In this document: in pieces, positions 25,378-36,432 of the stretch | How the letters are laid out: each line of letters starts with the position of its first letter | How positions within the stretch are numbered: the first letter of the stretch is position 1 | Assembly: GCA_905221605.1 (NCBI GenBank) | Contig: CAJNDS010001691.1 | Span: 649,417 to 713,416 of the forward strand | DNA length: 64,000 nt | Direction: 5' to 3' | DNA from: Symbiodinium natans | Taxonomy: Eukaryota; Sar; Dinophyceae; Suessiales; Symbiodiniaceae | Made by a program: the position numbers and the translations under genes | Notes under the pieces: generated by a model | Seen by the model: only the letters and a program-made list of their open reading frames with translations | Told to the model about the DNA's origin: nothing | Database searches by the model: none

Positions 25378-25995
25378 GCGCCAATGCAGCCGGGTGCGAT
25401 GGACGCAGGCGGAGCTCTCGGATGAACGCCTGCGCAACCATGAGGATTCGCACGCTGCGCCGCCATCGTCTTGAAAGTGACCGATTGGGTGTGGCAGGAA
25501 CCCAAAAGCGGTGCCACACGGCGCGTGGGAAGCCAAACACAATCGGCTCGGTCAGCGACACCAGCGACTCCTGGGCGTCGACGTCGAAGCACCTGCAGCG
25601 CCAAATCGAAAGCCAGCCAGCCAGAAGAAGTGCCAACGCAGCCGGGTGCGATGGACGCAGGCGGAGCTCTCGGATGACCGCCTGCGCAACCATGAGGATT
25701 CGCACGCTGCACCGCCATCGTCTTGAAAGTGACCGATTGGGTGTGGCAGGAACCCAAAAGCGGTGCCACAAGGCGCGTGGGCCAAATCGAAATCCAGCCA
25801 GCCAGAAGTGCCAACGCAGCCGGGTGCGATGGACGCAGGCGGGAGCTTTCGGATGAACGCCTGCGCAACAATGAGGATTTGCACGCTGCGCCGCCATCGT
25901 CTTGAAAGTGACCGATTGGGTGTGGCAGGAACCCAAAAGCGGTGCCACAAGGCACGTGGGAAGCCAAACACAGTCGGCTCGGTCAGCGACGCCAC
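25378..25995 (-). repeat. Three tandem copies of a 180-250 base unit
   Basis: The block beginning near GCAGCCGGGTGCGATGGACG and ending near CCCAAAAGCGGTGCCAC appears at about 25,385, 25,635 and 25,814. The third spacing is shorter because an internal segment (TCGGTCAGCGAC...) is missing there. The copies differ by few substitutions, so the duplication is recent. Confidence 0.85.
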
Positions 25996-26090
25996 CGACT
26001 CCTGGGCGTCGACGTCGAAGGACACGAATCTCGGACCAATCGGCTCCATGGTCCCACGGTCCCACCACAGAGCTACCCGGCGACCCACAG

Positions 26091-26112
26091 CTTGAGCCAA
26101 AATGGCTACGGA
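26091..26112 (-). other. Relict dinoflagellate spliced leader
   Basis: The reverse complement is a T followed by CCGTAGCCATTTTGGCTC and AAG. It matches the 22-base dinoflagellate leader (DCCGUAGCCAUUUUGGCUCAAG) at every position. It is normally added to mRNA 5' ends by trans-splicing. No GT donor follows (next bases CTGTGG), so this is not an SL RNA gene but a retroposed cDNA end. Confidence 0.9.
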
Positions 26113-26383
26113 GCTCGAGTCAGAATAACTTCTTCGTCAGTTGTGTAGGGAACGAGCTACTTGGGCACCTTGCATCCCCGTATAACCCTTTAAGGCTTTA
26201 AGAGATTCTACAGGCTACCTACTGCTCTATGTCCCTACGAAGAACCAGCAAAACCCAACTGAAAACCTAAACCTTAAACCCTAAACCCCAACATAAGCAG
26301 CGGGGCCTGTAGCCATGCTCCTGGAAGTACTTCGCCAGTGACCTTCCAAGCAGTTGCCCCTTGATGGAGCTTATGACTTGCCC

Positions 26384-26477
26384 TAAGGGTCCATGTACCT
26401 AAATAGGGAATACTTGGGCCATAAAGAACTTCCTATATAAGGAGGCCTAAGTATATAAAGAGGTACATGGACCCTTA
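26384..26477. mobile_element. 94-base foldback with perfect 17-base inverted ends
   Basis: TAAGGGTCCATGTACCT at the left is exactly repeated as AGGTACATGGACCCTTA at the right. The centre is AT-rich. MITE-like, no coding capacity. Confidence 0.7.
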
Positions 26478-27739
26478 GAGTTGGGGATCATCTAGGTATA
26501 GTAACCTAGAAAAAGAATATGTATCGCAATTATTGGCAGCGTTTCCTCTTTCTAGAGTTTATGTCTATACATTGTTAGTCTGTTTGCAGTTGTAGGGTTG
26601 GTGATGCCACTACCCTAATCAGCCCGAATAAACCCTAATAAACCCTAATAAGCCCTAATAAGCACTAATAAGCCCTAAACCCTAAACCCTAAACCCTAAA
26701 CCCCAATAAACCCCTAATAAGCCTTTCTGAAGCCATTTGCAGCCTCCAGAAGCGCGACGCAGCCCGCTCGCGGCGGGAAAGCACTGTGGGCGCAGCTGCC
26801 TTTTAGGGTTTAGGGTTTCGGGTTTAGGGTTTAGGGTTTAGGGCTGTCACGCCGCCGAAGCCCGGCAAAGGAGAAGCAAACGGCATTGTTTTGTCATGGC
26901 AAAATTAAATGTCCATCATTCTGTTCCCCACTTCGGAGTAGACCCTGGAAACAAAGTATATACTTTAGGTATAAGTAGCTATTATAGGAACCCAGAACCA
27001 AAAAAAGGTGTTAACGTATAGTGCTCCAAAAACCAGCGTGTTTTCTGCGATTATGACTGTTGATGAATCCTTGACACATCCGCTGTCCTGATCGTTGGGC
27101 GACACGTCATCCCGCAGAAGTCGGGCGCGCAAGTCGTCCTGCATAGGGTTTTAGAGGTTTAGCGGTTTAGGGGTTTAGGGGTTTAGGGTTTAGGGTTTAG
27201 GGTTTAGGGACGTGAACATCCAGAAACTTCCTGTGCGGTACCGCACATATTACAGCATGCAAGTGGTCATGCACGTTCCAAATTTAAGCCCCCGCACCTG
27301 AAACGTAGTGCTTTTTTGTGTGGAAGCACTTATCAGAAGGATCCCTGCTTCTGAAAACTTAGGACCTTAGAATTAACCCCAGGTGCTGCCTTCTAGTTCC
27401 TAGATAAGTGCGGTCCGGTATGCGATGGAAGCTAGACCAAACTCATAGAGGAGTTTCGGGTTTAGGGGTAGCCTCAAGCAAGAGCATGCCGTTGCGCCAG
27501 GTACGAGCTAGCTAGCCCTGGCCTAAAACGCACCATCCACAATATCCTGCTCAAGCATACAAGTGATACCTACATTGGGGCCTAAACATTAATTACTACA
27601 AAATGATACCTACTTTGGGCTATTTGGAACCTTAGGGTTCCAGCCTGCACAAGAAACCTGCAAGTATGCATGCGAGAGGCTGGCATGATGCAGGGACTCC
27701 TGCATCCGCCGCATCAACATCTTCATAGTTTTTTTGTTG

Positions 27740-28177
27740 CCCTAAACCTCGTAAACCCTAACCTACAAGCCCTGAGCCTTATAAACCCTAAGCCCTACAA
27801 ACCCTGAACCTTATAACCCCAAGCCCTCTAAACCCTAAACCTTATAAACCCAAACCCTTATAAACCCTGAGCCCTAAACCCTGGACCCTAAACCCTAAAC
27901 CCTAAACCCTAAGACCTATAAACCCTAAACCTCTCGCGTTAGCAACCGCAATTCCAGAGTCGGATCCTGTTCGGACATGCCGGCGGAGCCTCAGTTGGTG
28001 ACTGGACTGCTTCGGGTTTAGGGTTTAGGGTTTAGGGTTTAGGGTTTAGGGTTTAGGGTTTAGGGTTTAGGGTTTAGGGTTTAGGGTTTAGGGTTTAGGG
28101 TTTAGGGTTTAGGGTTTAGGGCTTAGGGTTTAGGGTTTAGGGGGTTTGAGTTTAGGGTTTAGGGTTTAGGGTTGAGG
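27740..28177. repeat. Head-to-head telomere-like arrays, longest TTTAGGG run
   Basis: 27,740-27,935 is a degenerate CCCTAAA array with TATAAACCCTAA variants. 28,013-28,177 is in the opposite orientation with about 17 nearly perfect TTTAGGG units, the longest clean run in the window. Confidence 0.9.
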
Positions 28178-28775
28178 TAGGGCTGGGTTCTTGCAAACTT
28201 CTAGTGAGGACTGTGCTTCATAAAAACCCATCTTAATGGTTTCGTGTTTTGCTAAAAGCGGCTTGTCATGTCAAACATGTAGCCTGACCACAAGGAGGCC
28301 TCCACAATTGATGCAACCAAATGCAAACACCACCCGAGGGGCCGGTAGCAATGGAAGATCCGTTGAAAGGTCAATGTTCAAGCTTTGATGTCGGTGAAGG
28401 CCTGTCGCGTACAACTTTCACAGGACACCTCATCGCTTTGTAGCAAAAAACACGAGCAGCGGCATGGCTTGCTAGTTTTTGTTGACCATGGAAGCACCCG
28501 ATTCCATCTACATGCAGCAGAATGCGCAGTGCAGTGCACAAATGCAAGAATCGCCAATGCTCTTTTCAATTGGGTGGTTCCTTTTTGGGGTACCCTAAAT
28601 ATTATAGGTGCCGTATTAGAATAGGGATCCAAAATATTAGGCCGTATTTTATAGGGATCCAAAACGGGACCATAATGTTGACAATCGCCCATTGGGTCTG
28701 GCCAAGCCACTCATGGCTGAGAGCTGCTGGGGCCACTGGAAACTGAAAAGGATCGAAACATTCGTCGGGCCATCC

Positions 28776-29095
28776 GGGGGTTTCCGAAATTTGGAGTGCC
28801 TTATTGGGGGTCCTTTTTAAGGGGGATCCTACTCCTTGGGGGTCTAAGTTGGGGGTCACCTGTCTTCGTAAACCCCAATTTTGTTTTCCGGCGCATGAGA
28901 ATGTGTCGCAAGTGGGGTGCCGAGATGGTTGAGTCCCCACGCTTGTTCAAGCTGCTTGGCGCATGAAGCGCGTGATCCAATCAGCGACATGAGGGTTTAC
29001 GAGAACAAGGGGACCCCTAATATAGACCCCCAAGTAGTAGGATTCCCTTGTAATTAGGACCCCACAAAGGCATCCTAATTTCGGAAACCCCCACA
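28776..29095. mobile_element. Foldback family B, complete copy
   Basis: The left arm (GGGGGTTTCCGAAATTTGGA, CTACTCCTTGGGGGTCTAA, CTTCGTAAACCCC) recurs inverted at 28,990-29,095 (GGGTTTACGAGAACAAGG, AGACCCCCAAGTAGTAGGAT, TTTCGGAAACCCCC). The arms are about 100 bases with a loop of about 110. Solo arms lie at 8,949-9,033 and 33,183-33,243. Confidence 0.7.
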
Positions 29096-29916
29096 TCTGA
29101 AGACAATGGTTCGCCAAAGGCCACACACCCAGAGCGAAACAGCAAGAAAGTGGAAGCTAGGCCGTTTGGCACCTCGTGGGGCCGTCGCCAGCCCACACCA
29201 GCATCCAGGTCGGTTGTTGTAAAGGTATGCTTGGCATGTAAGCCTGTGTACGTACCACACTACATGATGTAGAAGGTGTAGGTTTTGCATAGGCGGTAAA
29301 ACTACTTCTATAGGCAGGCTGTCAAATTATTGGGATGGCGAGTTTGTCAAGAAGCCCCTGTATAGCCTTGCCCCCAAACCCTGGCTAGTCACTGTACACA
29401 ACTTTCCTGGTGGCTAGTTCTGGTTGCAATGATATTAATGATTTGAATGTCCATTCCTTATTGGGTTACCCGTAAAGATGTAAAATCCTGGCCCCACTAT
29501 GATTCAGGTATGATTTCTTGTCGACGGTCAAGCTGGCAAGATGGCGTGGGCCTCATCTGGATGTTGTAGTTCGGCTCAATCTGACTTGAGCAGCAATGGC
29601 AGCATCCGCAGGCATGGTACTGCGTACGTTACTAGGTCCTGCAGTCGCCCAGGGCCTTAGGCCTTAGGGTTTTTAGGGTATAGGGTTTAGGGTTTGGGGT
29701 AGAAAAGGTGCGTCTTCTTGCGGAAGGGGTTGCTCATCGCGGCTGCTAAAGGTCTCAAACAAGAAGTGGTCAGGAAAACCAGCCAAACCAAAACACCAAA
29801 AAGGAAGTTTTTTCGGGGGTTGTCGAAGGGAGTTCTGAGAGACGCCAGATGTAATAAGGTGGGTACTGCTGGGAATCCAGTGTCCAAAGCAAGGGGAAAG
29901 GTTTAGGGTGGAGTCA

Positions 29917-30077
29917 TCATGGGTTCCCCTCCTACCCCCCTCTATACTACCCCCCCCCCCCCCTAGGTTCAACCCTTAAATAACCTTAATTAAGCTTAGT
30001 TATCCCTAAATAGCCTTAATGATGGGGGGAACCTAGGGGGGGGGTAGTATAGAGGCGGGTAGCAAAGGAACCCATGA
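29917..30077. mobile_element. Foldback element with CATGGGTTCC ends
   Basis: TCATGGGTTCC at the left and GGAACCCATGA at the right enclose inverted CTATACTACCCCCC / GGGGGGGTAGTATAG segments and an AT-rich centre (CTTAATTAAGCTTAG). About 161 bases, no coding capacity. Confidence 0.7.
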
Positions 30078-30607
30078 AGTCAGAGTAGAAATCCAAAAGC
30101 GAGACATGCCCCCAAACCCCAAAGTCTAAACCTCCAGAGGAGCCCAAATCGACCCGAAACCACCCCGAATCCCAGACTCAAACCCTAAACTTGGATGCCT
30201 CCTTCTTTGTTTTTGCTGTTGGTCCTCGCGACATGTGTCTGTTCACGGGCAGGAGGCCGCGGGCACCCACACTGCTGCTTGATGCTTTCTTATTGGCCTC
30301 ATGCTCGTGACCGGAAGAGCCACAGCCCATGCCGGATGGGAGAATATTAAACGATAAGCTTTGTCTGCATCCCAGCTAGCCGCCCAGGTCCGTTTACATA
30401 ACCAGGTAGTGTGCTTGGTCGTACATTCAACTCAACTACCCTAAACCCTAAACCCTAAAACCTAAACCCTAAACCCTAAACCCTAAACCCAAACAACTAC
30501 GCTTGGATCGCATAGGGCAATCCTTTGAGAGGCCAGGTCCCGCTACTTTCTGGGGTGTCCCGGGCCAGCAAGTCTGGGACAGCATGACAGCTGTGCTGAG
30601 AGCTACA

Positions 30608-30870
30608 AGGGTTTAGGGTTTAGGGTTTGGGGTTTAGGGTTTAGGGTTTTAGGGTTTAGGGTTTAGGGTTTAGGGTGCAGGGTTCAGGGTGCAACTGCTG
30701 CCGCAGGGCTCAGCAAATCTTGCCGGAAGCCAGTGAGTGCCTGCAGTTCAGTCAGCTGACCCCAAACCCTAAACCCTAAACCCTAAACCTAAACCCTAAA
30801 CCCTAAACCCTAAACCCTAAACCCTAAACCCTAAACCCTAAACCCTGAACCCTGAACCCTGAACCCTACA
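30608..30870. repeat. Oppositely oriented telomere-like arrays
   Basis: TTTAGGG at 30,608-30,695 and CCCTAAA at 30,763-30,870, facing each other across 65 bases of unique DNA. Confidence 0.9.
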
Positions 30871-31330
30871 CCGGGGGGGATCGATCTAGGAAGCACGACC
30901 CGCATCGTGAAGACCCTCATATGCAAGCCGAAGCCGTTGAGGTGCTTAATTGCTGCTAAGGTTCGTGCCCTACATGTCTAGTTCATTGTTGGGATAATAT
31001 TCAATATTTACTTTTGTAGTCATTATTGTGTTTAAGTACCCTTAAAAATGCAAGATGCTACCCAACGATGACCAAGATGTACTGGCCAAAGACATGTCAA
31101 GCCTTAACTGCTCTCATCTTCATGCTGTCGCCCTTGAGAAGCTATGCCGGAACTCTTAGTCCCGAAACCCTAAACCCTAAACCCTAAACCCTAAACCCTA
31201 AACCCTAAACCCTAGACCCGTAGTAGGGCGAAGTCCCTTGACCGGGGTCTTCTGTTGCGAAGCTGTGGCTGAAATCAGCTCGATCTACACTACTACAAAT
31301 GACTCTTTGCGTTGATTCTGAGCATATTCT

Positions 31331-31436
31331 ACTACATCTTGGGGTAGTTACATGGTCCCTTAGTATGGGCCCTCAAACCCTTTAGGGGAGGTAAGGGACC
31401 ATATTGAGGGCCCATGAAACTACCCTCAGACTACAT
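31331..31436. mobile_element. Foldback with GGGTAGTT arms
   Basis: GGGGTAGTTACATGG on the left is matched inverted by CCCATGAAACTACCC on the right. Between them are a second nested inverted pair (GGTCCCTTA / TAAGGGACC) and GGGCCCTCA / TGAGGGCCC. Confidence 0.55.
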
Positions 31437-31690
31437 TTGCGGTTTATGACGTTTATGTTCTATGGCCCTTTAGTTTAGAGGCTCTCCTGGTCTGTGGTGA
31501 CCCACTCCGGAAAGCACTCCATCAGCATCCTGACTGCTAGTTGCCAGCAACTTCTCTATAGGCTTGGGGTCTTGGGGTTTAGGGCCTCTGCCTGGCACTG
31601 CTTGGATTTCCAGGAAACAATCCAAGGCTGGACTCCCTGAATGGGAGAGAACGTGACTCTGCCCCGGAGTATTGGGGCTTGGCGACTCTT

Positions 31691-31832
31691 CTATACTACA
31701 GGGCCCTTAATCATTAGAGTAGGTTCTTTTTTTTTTGGGGGGGGGGGGGGGGGGGAGGGGGGTATGATGGAATAAGTACTATAAAGGGACCATAACAGAA
31801 TGATACCATTCGAAAGTATTCCGAGCCCTGCG
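31691..31832. mobile_element. MITE family A, copy 4 (with poly-G insertion)
   Basis: Keeps ACTACAGGGCCCTTAATCAT, AAAGGGACCATAAC and GTATTCCGAGCCCTG. It is longer than other copies because of a T/G homopolymer (31,727-31,762) inside. Confidence 0.55.
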
Positions 31833-32231
31833 CAGGTGTGCATCGAAGTCGCTCATTTGCGAAAGACGCAGCGACCGAGCACCTCCCACTGGCTGAGAGC
31901 GCAGCTGCGGCTGAACACCGTTAGTATCAAGGGACTACAGTAGAGGCGGGAGCCAGGGACCTAGGAGTCATCTATAGGGGTTTTTGCAGGGGGGCACTCA
32001 GGTATGTAGGGACTTTGTGATGTCAGAAACTGGGGGAAAATAGCTGTCGTCTCCTCTCCGCACCTTCAGTCACCCAGCAAACCCTAAACCCTGAACCCTA
32101 AACCCTACGTCAGTAAACTGAGTAGGTGGGCTCGGAGTGATCTGCAAAAACCCTGCCTGATGGACCATCGCGCCAGCCAAACCGGCACACTCCTTCATCC
32201 AGTCACTATAGTGTTTTTCAGGTTCGGGCGG

Positions 32232-32345
32232 CTCAAGGGGGGGGGGCGGGGGGGGTACCTAGGGAACCTTAAGGAACCTTAGAGCCTTAGGGAGTAGTAG
32301 GGAGAAAAAAATAGAGAACCTTGGGTTCCATACCCCCCCTTGAAC
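32232..32345. mobile_element. Foldback with poly-G arm
   Basis: CTCAAGGGGGGGGGCGGGGG with GTACCTAGGGAACC on the left is mirrored by GGTTCCATACCCCCCTTGAA on the right. No coding capacity. Confidence 0.45.
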
Positions 32346-33182
32346 TCCCCTCCCCTAACAACCCTGTAAGTATCCTACATGCACCGGGAGCAACGCAAGG
32401 ACTCGCAGAAGCACAGAGAAGCACAGCGACCCAGGACCAATGCAGCATGCCTTGACAGTAATCCTAAACCCCTCAACTACAACTTGCCTAACACCCCCCC
32501 CCCAAAAAAAAAAAAACATGTTGTCGAGAATAGCTCCCTAAAATTACCTTATAAGGAAGAATACAATTTTGTTTTTGGCATGGGGGTCCTTAAGCAAATA
32601 GAATCACCCCCCCCCCCCCCCCCCCCCCCAAATCCTGCACTTGGCTCTGAATCTTCTTACCAGTGCTGAAGATTGGGTCGGCAGTGCATCGCTTCTTCGT
32701 CGTGGCCACGGCCGACCTGTTCTCCAGCGTAGGGTTTAGGGTGAGTGAGGGTTAGGGTTTAGGGTTTAGGGTTGAGGGTTTAGGGTTTAGGGTTCAGGGT
32801 CTAACACGACGGGACAAGGGGCTTAGGGTTGTCTGCCAGCGTTTTGTCGACAAAGTGGGTTTGCGTGGGACAGGCATAGGGGCCTTCGGCTTTTCGTTTG
32901 ATCGCGACGTCACGTGACAACCACAGGTTGCCGGTTCCATGAACAGAGGGTTGATCTCGATCATGAGCCCGTGCTTGGGGTCTGTATGATAGTGAATGTT
33001 ATATTTGTCTAGGTTTCGACATGCACATATTCATATACGCGTACACTTAGAAACATATCTATCTCCATCTTGTGATTTAGAGCGGATCCCCTGTCACAGA
33101 CGGAGGTTGTAGGGCAGTAGCCTGTCAGACACCCTGTCAGACACCCTGTCAGGCCCAGCTCATGTACCCTTTTCCAATGTAC

Positions 33183-33243
33183 CGGACCCCTTATATAGAT
33201 CCCCAAATAGTAGGACTGTATCCCTAATTTTCGGAAACCTCCA
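33183..33243. mobile_element. Solo arm of foldback family B
   Basis: AGATCCCCAAATAGTAGGA and AATTTTCGGAAACCTCCATG match the right arm of the complete copy at 28,776-29,095. Confidence 0.45.
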
Positions 33244-33259
33244 TGTCAGGTTTGCAAAG

Positions 33260-33390
33260 AGGACCTTTAACTTGAGATGTTCTCCCTTATACTAACAGTC
33301 CTTAAGAGGGATTATAATGGGGGGGGGGGGTGGGTACTCTAATCCCGATTAAGGACTCCCAGTATAGGGGGAACATCCCAAAATAGGACC
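33260..33390. mobile_element. Foldback with poly-G centre
   Basis: GATGTTCTCCCTTATACT and AGTCCTTAA on the left are mirrored by TTAAGGACTCCCAGTATAGG and GAACATCCCA on the right. The loop carries a run of about 11 G. Confidence 0.6.
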
Positions 33391-33507
33391 CACCAAGTGC
33401 TTGCGGAGGCACCCTTGTCCGGCGGTCACCAGCTGCGCTGTGATGACCGCCTGGCGTGAACATAGAGAGCATGAAGTGAGGCTCAAAATGCTTGCATCCC
33501 CGCCCTC

Positions 33508-33594
33508 AACCCTAAACCCTAAACCCTAAATCCTAAACCCTAAACCCTAAACCCTAAACCCTAAACCCTAAACCCTAAACCCTAAACCCTCAGG
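33508..33594 (-). repeat. Near-perfect CCCTAAA array at the LINE 5' border
   Basis: Eleven to twelve units, then unique sequence. The retrotransposon-like region begins just after it. Confidence 0.9.
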
Positions 33595-33975
33595 TCTTGT
33601 GGCTTTCATTTGAGGGGGGGGGCCTCCCTAGGAGTCAGGACCCTGAGGGCGGCACTAACGAGGCGTTGCCTCGGATGAGCACCTGCCTCCCGGCCCTCCC
33701 CTCCGCCGCAAGAGTGACAGTGCCTGAGGACTTGCCTCCTTTTCGTGTTCTGTGGGTATTGCTGACCCTTTACAATTTGCGGCCGCTGCCATATTCTCAG
33801 TTCACGCCTGTTGTCCTTGGACTTCTCTGGCTCCTGAACCCATGTGATTCTCCCTTGCATGCTCTCGGCTCTCCCACTCTCTTGGGGACCTCTGTGAAAA
33901 GTCTTGACGGGATTCTTGCTTCACAGCCGCTTCCTTTTTTTTTTTGCCCGCCATTATTCGCCAGGGAGAATATAT

Positions 33976-34347
33976 GCGTGCGCTGCGGACCACGTCCCAC
34001 GGGTTGCGTGCGCTGCTAGCCACGTCCCCTCCTGGAGAGCGCGTGCGCCGCATGCCACGTCCCGCGGGGTGCGTGTGTCGCATGCCACGTTCATTCTTTA
34101 AGAGTTTAATTTTTTTTGTTGCTTCCTTCTTTCGGTCCACTTTCGCGTTGCGAATGTGCGTTGGCTCTCCTTTTGAAATCCCTGCTGTTCTCTTCTTCTC
34201 GCCTGTCATGTGGTTTCAGGAGGGAATGCGTGCGCTGTGGACCACGTCCTACGGGTTGCGTGCGCTGCTAGCCACGTCCCCTCCTGGGGAGCGCGTGTGC
34301 TGCATGCCACGTCCCGTGGGGTGCGTGCGTCGCGTGCCACGTCCATT
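33976..34347 (+). repeat. Two copies of a 120-base module in the LINE 5' region
   Basis: 33,976-34,095 and 34,228-34,347 are close to 90 percent alike (GCGTGCGCTGCGGACCACG to GCATGCCACGT...). Spacing is 252 bases. Modules repeated in LINE 5' regions often carry promoter activity in other organisms; no evidence of that here. Confidence 0.8.
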
Positions 34348-34496
34348 TTTTTTGTTTCTTCTGTTTTTTTTTCTCCCTCTTTTCTTTCCCTCTCCCGGTC
34401 ATAAGCTTTCGCATTTGAGCGAACTGGCATTGGCTCATCCTAGCCATAGTGTATTGCATGCTTTGCTGCGGCAGTGAAAGGGGAGGTAGCCAAGTG

Positions 34497-34775
34497 ATGG
34501 GGCCGCGGCTTTAAGCTAGTCAACCATTTACTTGGCTGCCTCTCCCCTGGCTTCTTGCTGGGTTGGTCGTATGATGATAGTTGTGCAGGGGGTGGGGCCG
34601 CGGCCTTGTGCTAGTCATCCTCCCCTGTCACATTCGGTTTGGGGAAGGATGGCGGGCGCCGGGGCCGCGGCTTCGTGCCAGTCAACCGGTCGCCCGCCTT
34701 CCTCTCCCTGCGTGGTGCACTTACAGTCTTGGGGGTGGGGCCGCGGCCCTGTGCTAGTCAACCACCCCCTAATGG
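34497..34775 (+). repeat. Four copies of a GGGGCCGCGGC...CTAGTCAACC module
   Basis: Copies near 34,499, 34,592, 34,660 and 34,737 share GGGGCCGCGGC, then TTGTGCTAGTCAACC (or close), at 70-95 base spacing. Confidence 0.75.
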
Positions 34776-34924
34776 CCAGGCAGTCCGAGCTGCGCTTGCA
34801 GCTAACGCCCATGTGACGGTCGCTTTGCTTGTTCAGTTTCTCGGTTCAACATGCCACCTCTGTCTCCCTTCCGCCTTGTGTTTTGAGCTCCGCCCCTTGA
34901 CCAGATGTTTGTGCCCGCCTGGGT

Positions 34925-35160
34925 CCTTCATGAGCGGCTGTGCGGTTGGGCGATTGCGTGGTTGCGCGGTTGTGCTGGTGTCCGGTTGTGCGGTCGTGCG
35001 CAAGTGCAGTGGTGCGCTTGTGCAGTAGCGCGTAGTTGGGCGGCTGTGCTTGTGCGGCTGTACAAGTGTGTGGTGGTGCGGTTTGCGGTTGTGCAGATGT
35101 GCTGAGGCCGGTGCAAGGTTGCGCGGTTTAAGTTGTGCGGTTGTGCGGCTGTGGTTGTGC
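34925..35160 (+). repeat. Degenerate TGCGGTTG minisatellite
   Basis: Many imperfect short units around TGTGCGGTTG / TGCGGCTG. Translations give repeated cysteine/valine/arginine and are not counted as genes. Confidence 0.8.
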
Positions 35161-35230
35161 GTTAGTGGCGCCCCCTAGGGTGCCGACAGCCTTGCTAGTC
35201 TGTCATTGGCTGTTGGCGTCTCCTTGGCTG

Positions 35231-35910
35231 CTCCCCGGAGCTTCCCCGCTCCTGCAGCCTTGTTATTGCCCGGTCCTGCATCACTAAGCGGTTTTCACAC
35301 ACGTGCGTGCTTCCCCGTTGAACCCGGTTGCTCCCCGGCGCCGCCCAGTGCGCCTGCAACCTGTGCTGCATCAACCTGGCGAGCTACTGCAGAGGGCGCC
35401 CTAGCTCGTGTGCTTGCCCAGTGAGGCTTCGGTTTTCCCTTTTTCCGGTTGGTTTTCAGGGTTCTCCCTCCTTACTTGGCAAGGGTTTGCCCTGCTTGAC
35501 CCCCTGCCCCCAGCTGCTCCCCGGCTCCTCCCCGCCTGCAGCCTTGGTGCCCCCCTTGTGATTGTTGTTTGTCTTATTGCCTTTGTTGGCTGCTCCCCGG
35601 CGATACCAAGCGCCTGCAGCCTTGGCCTCAATCGGGCCTGCTTCTACATCGAGCGGGAATTGCCTTATTCTCTCTCGTGGTCCCTGTTGCACCTGCAACC
35701 TGTACACTGTTTCAGCTCGGCGTCCCCCGTCGTCGGTTGTGGGTCGTCGCAGACATTTATACACTGGTGTTAAGTGAGGGCGTCGAGTTTGGATCTCGTT
35801 CACCGCCGAGTTGCGTTGCAGTGGGTTCCCCTCTTTTCTTGTCCTGCTGGCTTCCCCGCTGCCCCCGGTTGCCCCCGGCGGTTTCGGTGCGCCTGCAGCC
35901 TATGCCAGCT
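35231..35910 (+). repeat. Recurrent GCTCCCCGGCG...CTGCAGCCT module
   Basis: Copies near 35,231, 35,330, 35,515, 35,592 and 35,851 share TCCCCGGCG or a close form and a CGCCTGCAGCCT end, spaced irregularly. They are the third kind of module in the LINE 5' region. Confidence 0.65.
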
Positions 35911-36229
35911 TTGGTGTCTCCTGTTACACGACTCTGCAACGTGTGTGGGAGTTTTTACAGCAAGGTGCCAATTACCTAACCAGGCCATCAGATCCCTGTT
36001 GCAGGCCCCGTCACATGTTGCTGTTCAAGCACGGGCCTGGAGCCCCTTGGTCTGTGCTGCAGCTCAGGGTTTGCGTCCCTTGGAGCAAGGTGTCCCTTCC
36101 TGCCCAGGCCTGGCTTACTTAGTGTCTATGGTGTGCCATCCGGTGTTCTGCCTGCATGTCTGCGGCGTGTGCGCTGCGTCAGCTCTTCCCTTCCCGTGTT
36201 CGTGATGGGTGCGGCACCGTTCCTTTCTT

Positions 36230-36432
36230 TTTTTTCTCTTTTTTTGTTTTTTTTTTTTTTTCCCGCCTCCCCCTCCCCCCCCCCCCCCCTCCCTTTCCCC
36301 CCCGTCCCCCGTCCCCCCCGTCGCCCCCGTCGACCCCGTCGCCCCGTCGCCCCGCCCCCGTCGCCCCCCCCCCCCCCCTTCGCCCCCTTCGCCCCCCTCG
36401 CCCCCCGCCCTGCCCCCCCCCCCCCCCCCCTT
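36230..36432 (+). repeat. Poly-T then poly-C/CCCCGTCG tract
   Basis: T-rich (36,230-36,262), then C-rich with repeated CCCCGTCG units and pure C runs, ending about 100 bases before ORF1. Pyrimidine-rich on the plus strand. Open frames giving poly-proline or poly-glycine are rejected. Confidence 0.85.

Larger units (their letters stand above)
25378..26112 (-). pseudogene. Retroposed trans-spliced mRNA (SL-tagged) carrying the tandem repeat
   Basis: Reading the minus strand from 26,112, the dinoflagellate spliced leader (26,112-26,091) is followed by about 40 bases of leader, then an ATG at 26,050 opening MEPIGPRFVSFDVDAQESV. The frame runs into the tandem repeats, where different copies are open in different frames, so the protein is not conserved as one frame. 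A spliced leader in the genome next to an ORF is the mark of a reverse-transcribed mature mRNA. The parent protein is not recognised. I see no poly-A tract that marks the 3' end clearly; the (AAAGAG)n tract lies on that side. Confidence 0.55.
26113..33595. other. Non-coding region with foldbacks and telomere-like arrays
   Basis: No gene can be supported in 7.5 kb. Open frames at 28.4-28.9 kb, 29.7-29.9 kb and 32.4-32.7 kb are short, repeat-derived or shadow one another. The content is unique spacer plus the foldbacks listed separately and telomere-like arrays at 26,625-26,725, 26,803-26,845, 27,145-27,210, 30,438-30,490, 31,164-31,217, 32,079-32,108 and 32,730-32,805. Confidence 0.75.

Noticed and set aside
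25378-25995. CRISPR array
   Set aside because: Repeat units are 180-250 bases, with only three copies and no short regular spacers; the genome is eukaryotic.
26091-26112. Spliced-leader RNA gene
   Set aside because: The base pair after the leader on the minus strand is CT, not a GT donor, and an ATG-headed frame follows, which fits a retroposed mRNA instead.
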